From Bacteroidia bacterium (GTDB lineage Bacteria > Bacteroidota > Bacteroidia > UBA4408), in contig JADLFI010000030.1 of NCBI GenBank assembly GCA_020845635.1, positions 1-54,677 on the forward strand: a DNA stretch of 54,677 nt, given 5' to 3'. The notes under the pieces are model-generated. The model had not been told where the DNA came from. It saw only the letters and a program-made list of their open reading frames with translations, and did not search any database. Made by a program: the position numbers and the translations under genes. How positions within the stretch are numbered: the first letter of the stretch is position 1; each line of letters starts with the position of its first letter. This document shows, piece after piece, positions 53,744-54,677 of the stretch.

Positions 53744-54677
53744 TTACTTTCTTCCTCCCGTTGATCTGCTGCCTCCCCCAATATTACCTCTACCTGAGCC
53801 GGTGCTGCCTCCGCTTTGTGAACCAATAGAAGAGCGGCTATTGTTGGACGGACTTGAAAAATTTGACCTTGACGGTGATTCATTTCTTTGAATACTTGGT
53901 GTACTATTATTTATTGATGGTGCACTCTGATATGTTCTTTGCGAAGAATTATTGTTATTGTTGTGGTTCATGTTTGTCGGTTTCTCATTTCTGTTATTAT
54001 TGTAGCTTGGTCGGCTCTCAACCGGTTTACTATAATAATCATTTGAATTATTCTTTATATTTCTGTCAACCGGACGTGTGTCATAATTTGGTGTACTTAC
54101 CCCCATATTGTTGTTGGGTTTGGTATCATTACTATTTACAGGTTTAGTGTCATAATTTGGCTTAACTACTCCAGTATTTCTAGGCTTTGTATCATAGCTT
54201 GGAGTACTTGTTCCAAAGTTGTTGTTATTTGGTTTGGTATCATAGCTTGGGGTACTTGTTCCAAAATTATTGATATTTGGTTTGGTATCATAGCTTGGGG
54301 TACTTGTTCCAAAGTTATTATTGTTTGGTTTGGTATCATAGCTTGGGGTACTTGTTCCAAAGTTATTATTGTTTGGTTTGGTATCATAGCTTGGGGTACT
54401 TGTTCCAAGACTGTTGTTGTTTGGTTTGGTATCATAGCTTGGGGTACTTGTTCCAAAACTGTTGTTGTTTGGTTTGGTATCATAGCTTGGGGTACTTGTT
54501 CCAAAACTGTTGTTGTTTGGTTTGGTATTAACGGTTTTATCTACCGGTTTGATTTCTGTATTTGTTACTGTTCTATTATCAAAGGTAGGCTTTACACCAC
54601 CGGTTGAATTATTCCCAAGAGTATTGGTTTTTACATTAGTAATTTGGTTTATTGTAGCTCTATCAACACCTTTGGAA
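53744..54677 (-). CDS. Asn/Ser/Gly-rich protein with seven 16-residue repeats, 5' end beyond the window
   Basis: The frame is open from the window edge (first full codon at 54676) to a stop at 53744, at least 310 residues. Residues begin SKGVDRATINQITNVKTN, then a stretch ending EIKPVDKTVNT. Seven 16-residue repeats of the type YDTKPNNNSFGTSTPS follow, then a disordered Asn/Ser/Arg/Gly-rich end. Composition predicts an unstructured, extended, probably exported protein; the N terminus is not visible. The internal ATG at 54106 is not the start because the frame continues upstream. The family is not recognised. Confidence 0.75.
   Translation of the reverse strand, partial: SKGVDRATINQITNVKTNTLGNNSTGGVKPTFDNRTVTNTEIKPVDKTVNTKPNNNSFGTSTPSYDTKPNNNSFGTSTPSYDTKPNNNSLGTSTPSYDTKPNNNNFGTSTPSYDTKPNNNNFGTSTPSYDTKPNINNFGTSTPSYDTKPNNNNFGTSTPSYDTKPRNTGVVKPNYDTKPVNSNDTKPNNNMGVSTPNYDTRPVDRNIKNNSNDYYSKPVESRPSYNNNRNEKPTNMNHNNNNNSSQRTYQSAPSINNSTPSIQRNESPSRSNFSSPSNNSRSSIGSQSGGSTGSGRGNIGGGSRSTGGRK
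54191..54526 (-). repeat. Seven tandem 48-bp repeats inside a coding region
   Basis: Units start at 54191, 54239, 54287, 54335, 54383, 54431 and 54479, exactly 48 bases apart, with few differences between copies. In the reading frame each gives YDTKPNNNSFGTSTPS. The near identity points to recent copy-number change by slippage or recombination. The unit at 54527 is already diverged. Confidence 0.92.

Noticed and set aside
54166-54504. An open frame on the minus strand made of MEQVPQAMIPNQ-type repeats
   Set aside because: It is a shifted reading of the 48-bp repeats. The true frame runs from the window edge to 53744 with a sensible composition on both sides of the repeats.
54191-54526. Regular repeats resembling a CRISPR array
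   Set aside because: Units are contiguous 48-bp copies without unique spacers and lie inside an open coding frame.

Overview
The window is a low-GC chromosomal segment from a member of the Bacteroidota, probably outside the Bacteroidales. The evidence is the set of type IX secretion (T9SS) and gliding genes (PorU, PorV, a PorP/SprF protein, GldJ), family-restricted proteins (DUF4290, DUF2911), a C-terminal T9SS sorting domain, and several copies of the Bacteroidota sigma-A promoter (TTTG, about 20 nt, TAnnTTTG) in place of E. coli-type promoters. A heme A synthase and a superoxide dismutase suggest an aerobic lifestyle. PhaB-like and PhaJ-like enzymes suggest (R)-3-hydroxyacyl-CoA metabolism.

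Layout. 1-660 is gene-free apart from two short reverse-strand coding remnants. 661-6769 holds a beta-barrel protein, a CPA2 antiporter with a stress-protein-like tail, QueD, a YjbR-like protein, a DUF2911/TPR protein and the PhaB/PhaJ pair. 6944-11756 is a leftward run: asnS, rpoN, PAP2-like, DUF4290, cdd. 11992-22730 is the T9SS/gliding locus (porU-porV-ispF leftward, porP/sprF-gldJ-murF rightward), with a PhnP-like hydrolase in front. 22813-29793 holds a 20-residue-repeat protein, a PafA-like phosphatase, PAP2, obgE, adk, a TM2 protein, sodA and an RsmB-type methyltransferase. A CAT tRNA follows at 30282-30355, then an HAD phosphatase and gltX-glnS in tandem. ctaA, dnaJ and grpE run leftward. 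An initiator tRNA (37729-37801) begins a rightward series: a universal stress protein, pdxJ, a secreted T9SS cargo protein, a PD40 protein, a DEDDh exonuclease, a glycosyltransferase, a NifU-type protein, a biotinyl carrier and thiL.

The most distinctive segment is 46530-51606. It is a three-gene, translationally coupled leftward operon coding for a membrane-anchored TerB-C-domain protein, a BrxC/BrxD-like (DUF2791-type) P-loop ATPase and an Lhr-like SF2 helicase. It sits between core genes and is bordered by sequence that looks like mobile-element debris: an IS-end-like stretch at the helicase stop, a thrice-repeated GCGTTGGG motif, and an IS1182-like transposase fragment. I read it as an accessory cassette and a candidate genome-defence or DNA-stress system with no nuclease or methyltransferase of its own. 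The window ends with a FadL-family barrel and a truncated gene carrying seven 48-bp tandem repeats.

Several leftward or rightward genes have non-ATG codons that lie inside the TAnnTTTG box. I used this to reject those upstream starts. No CRISPR array, intact transposase, prophage or replication origin was seen.
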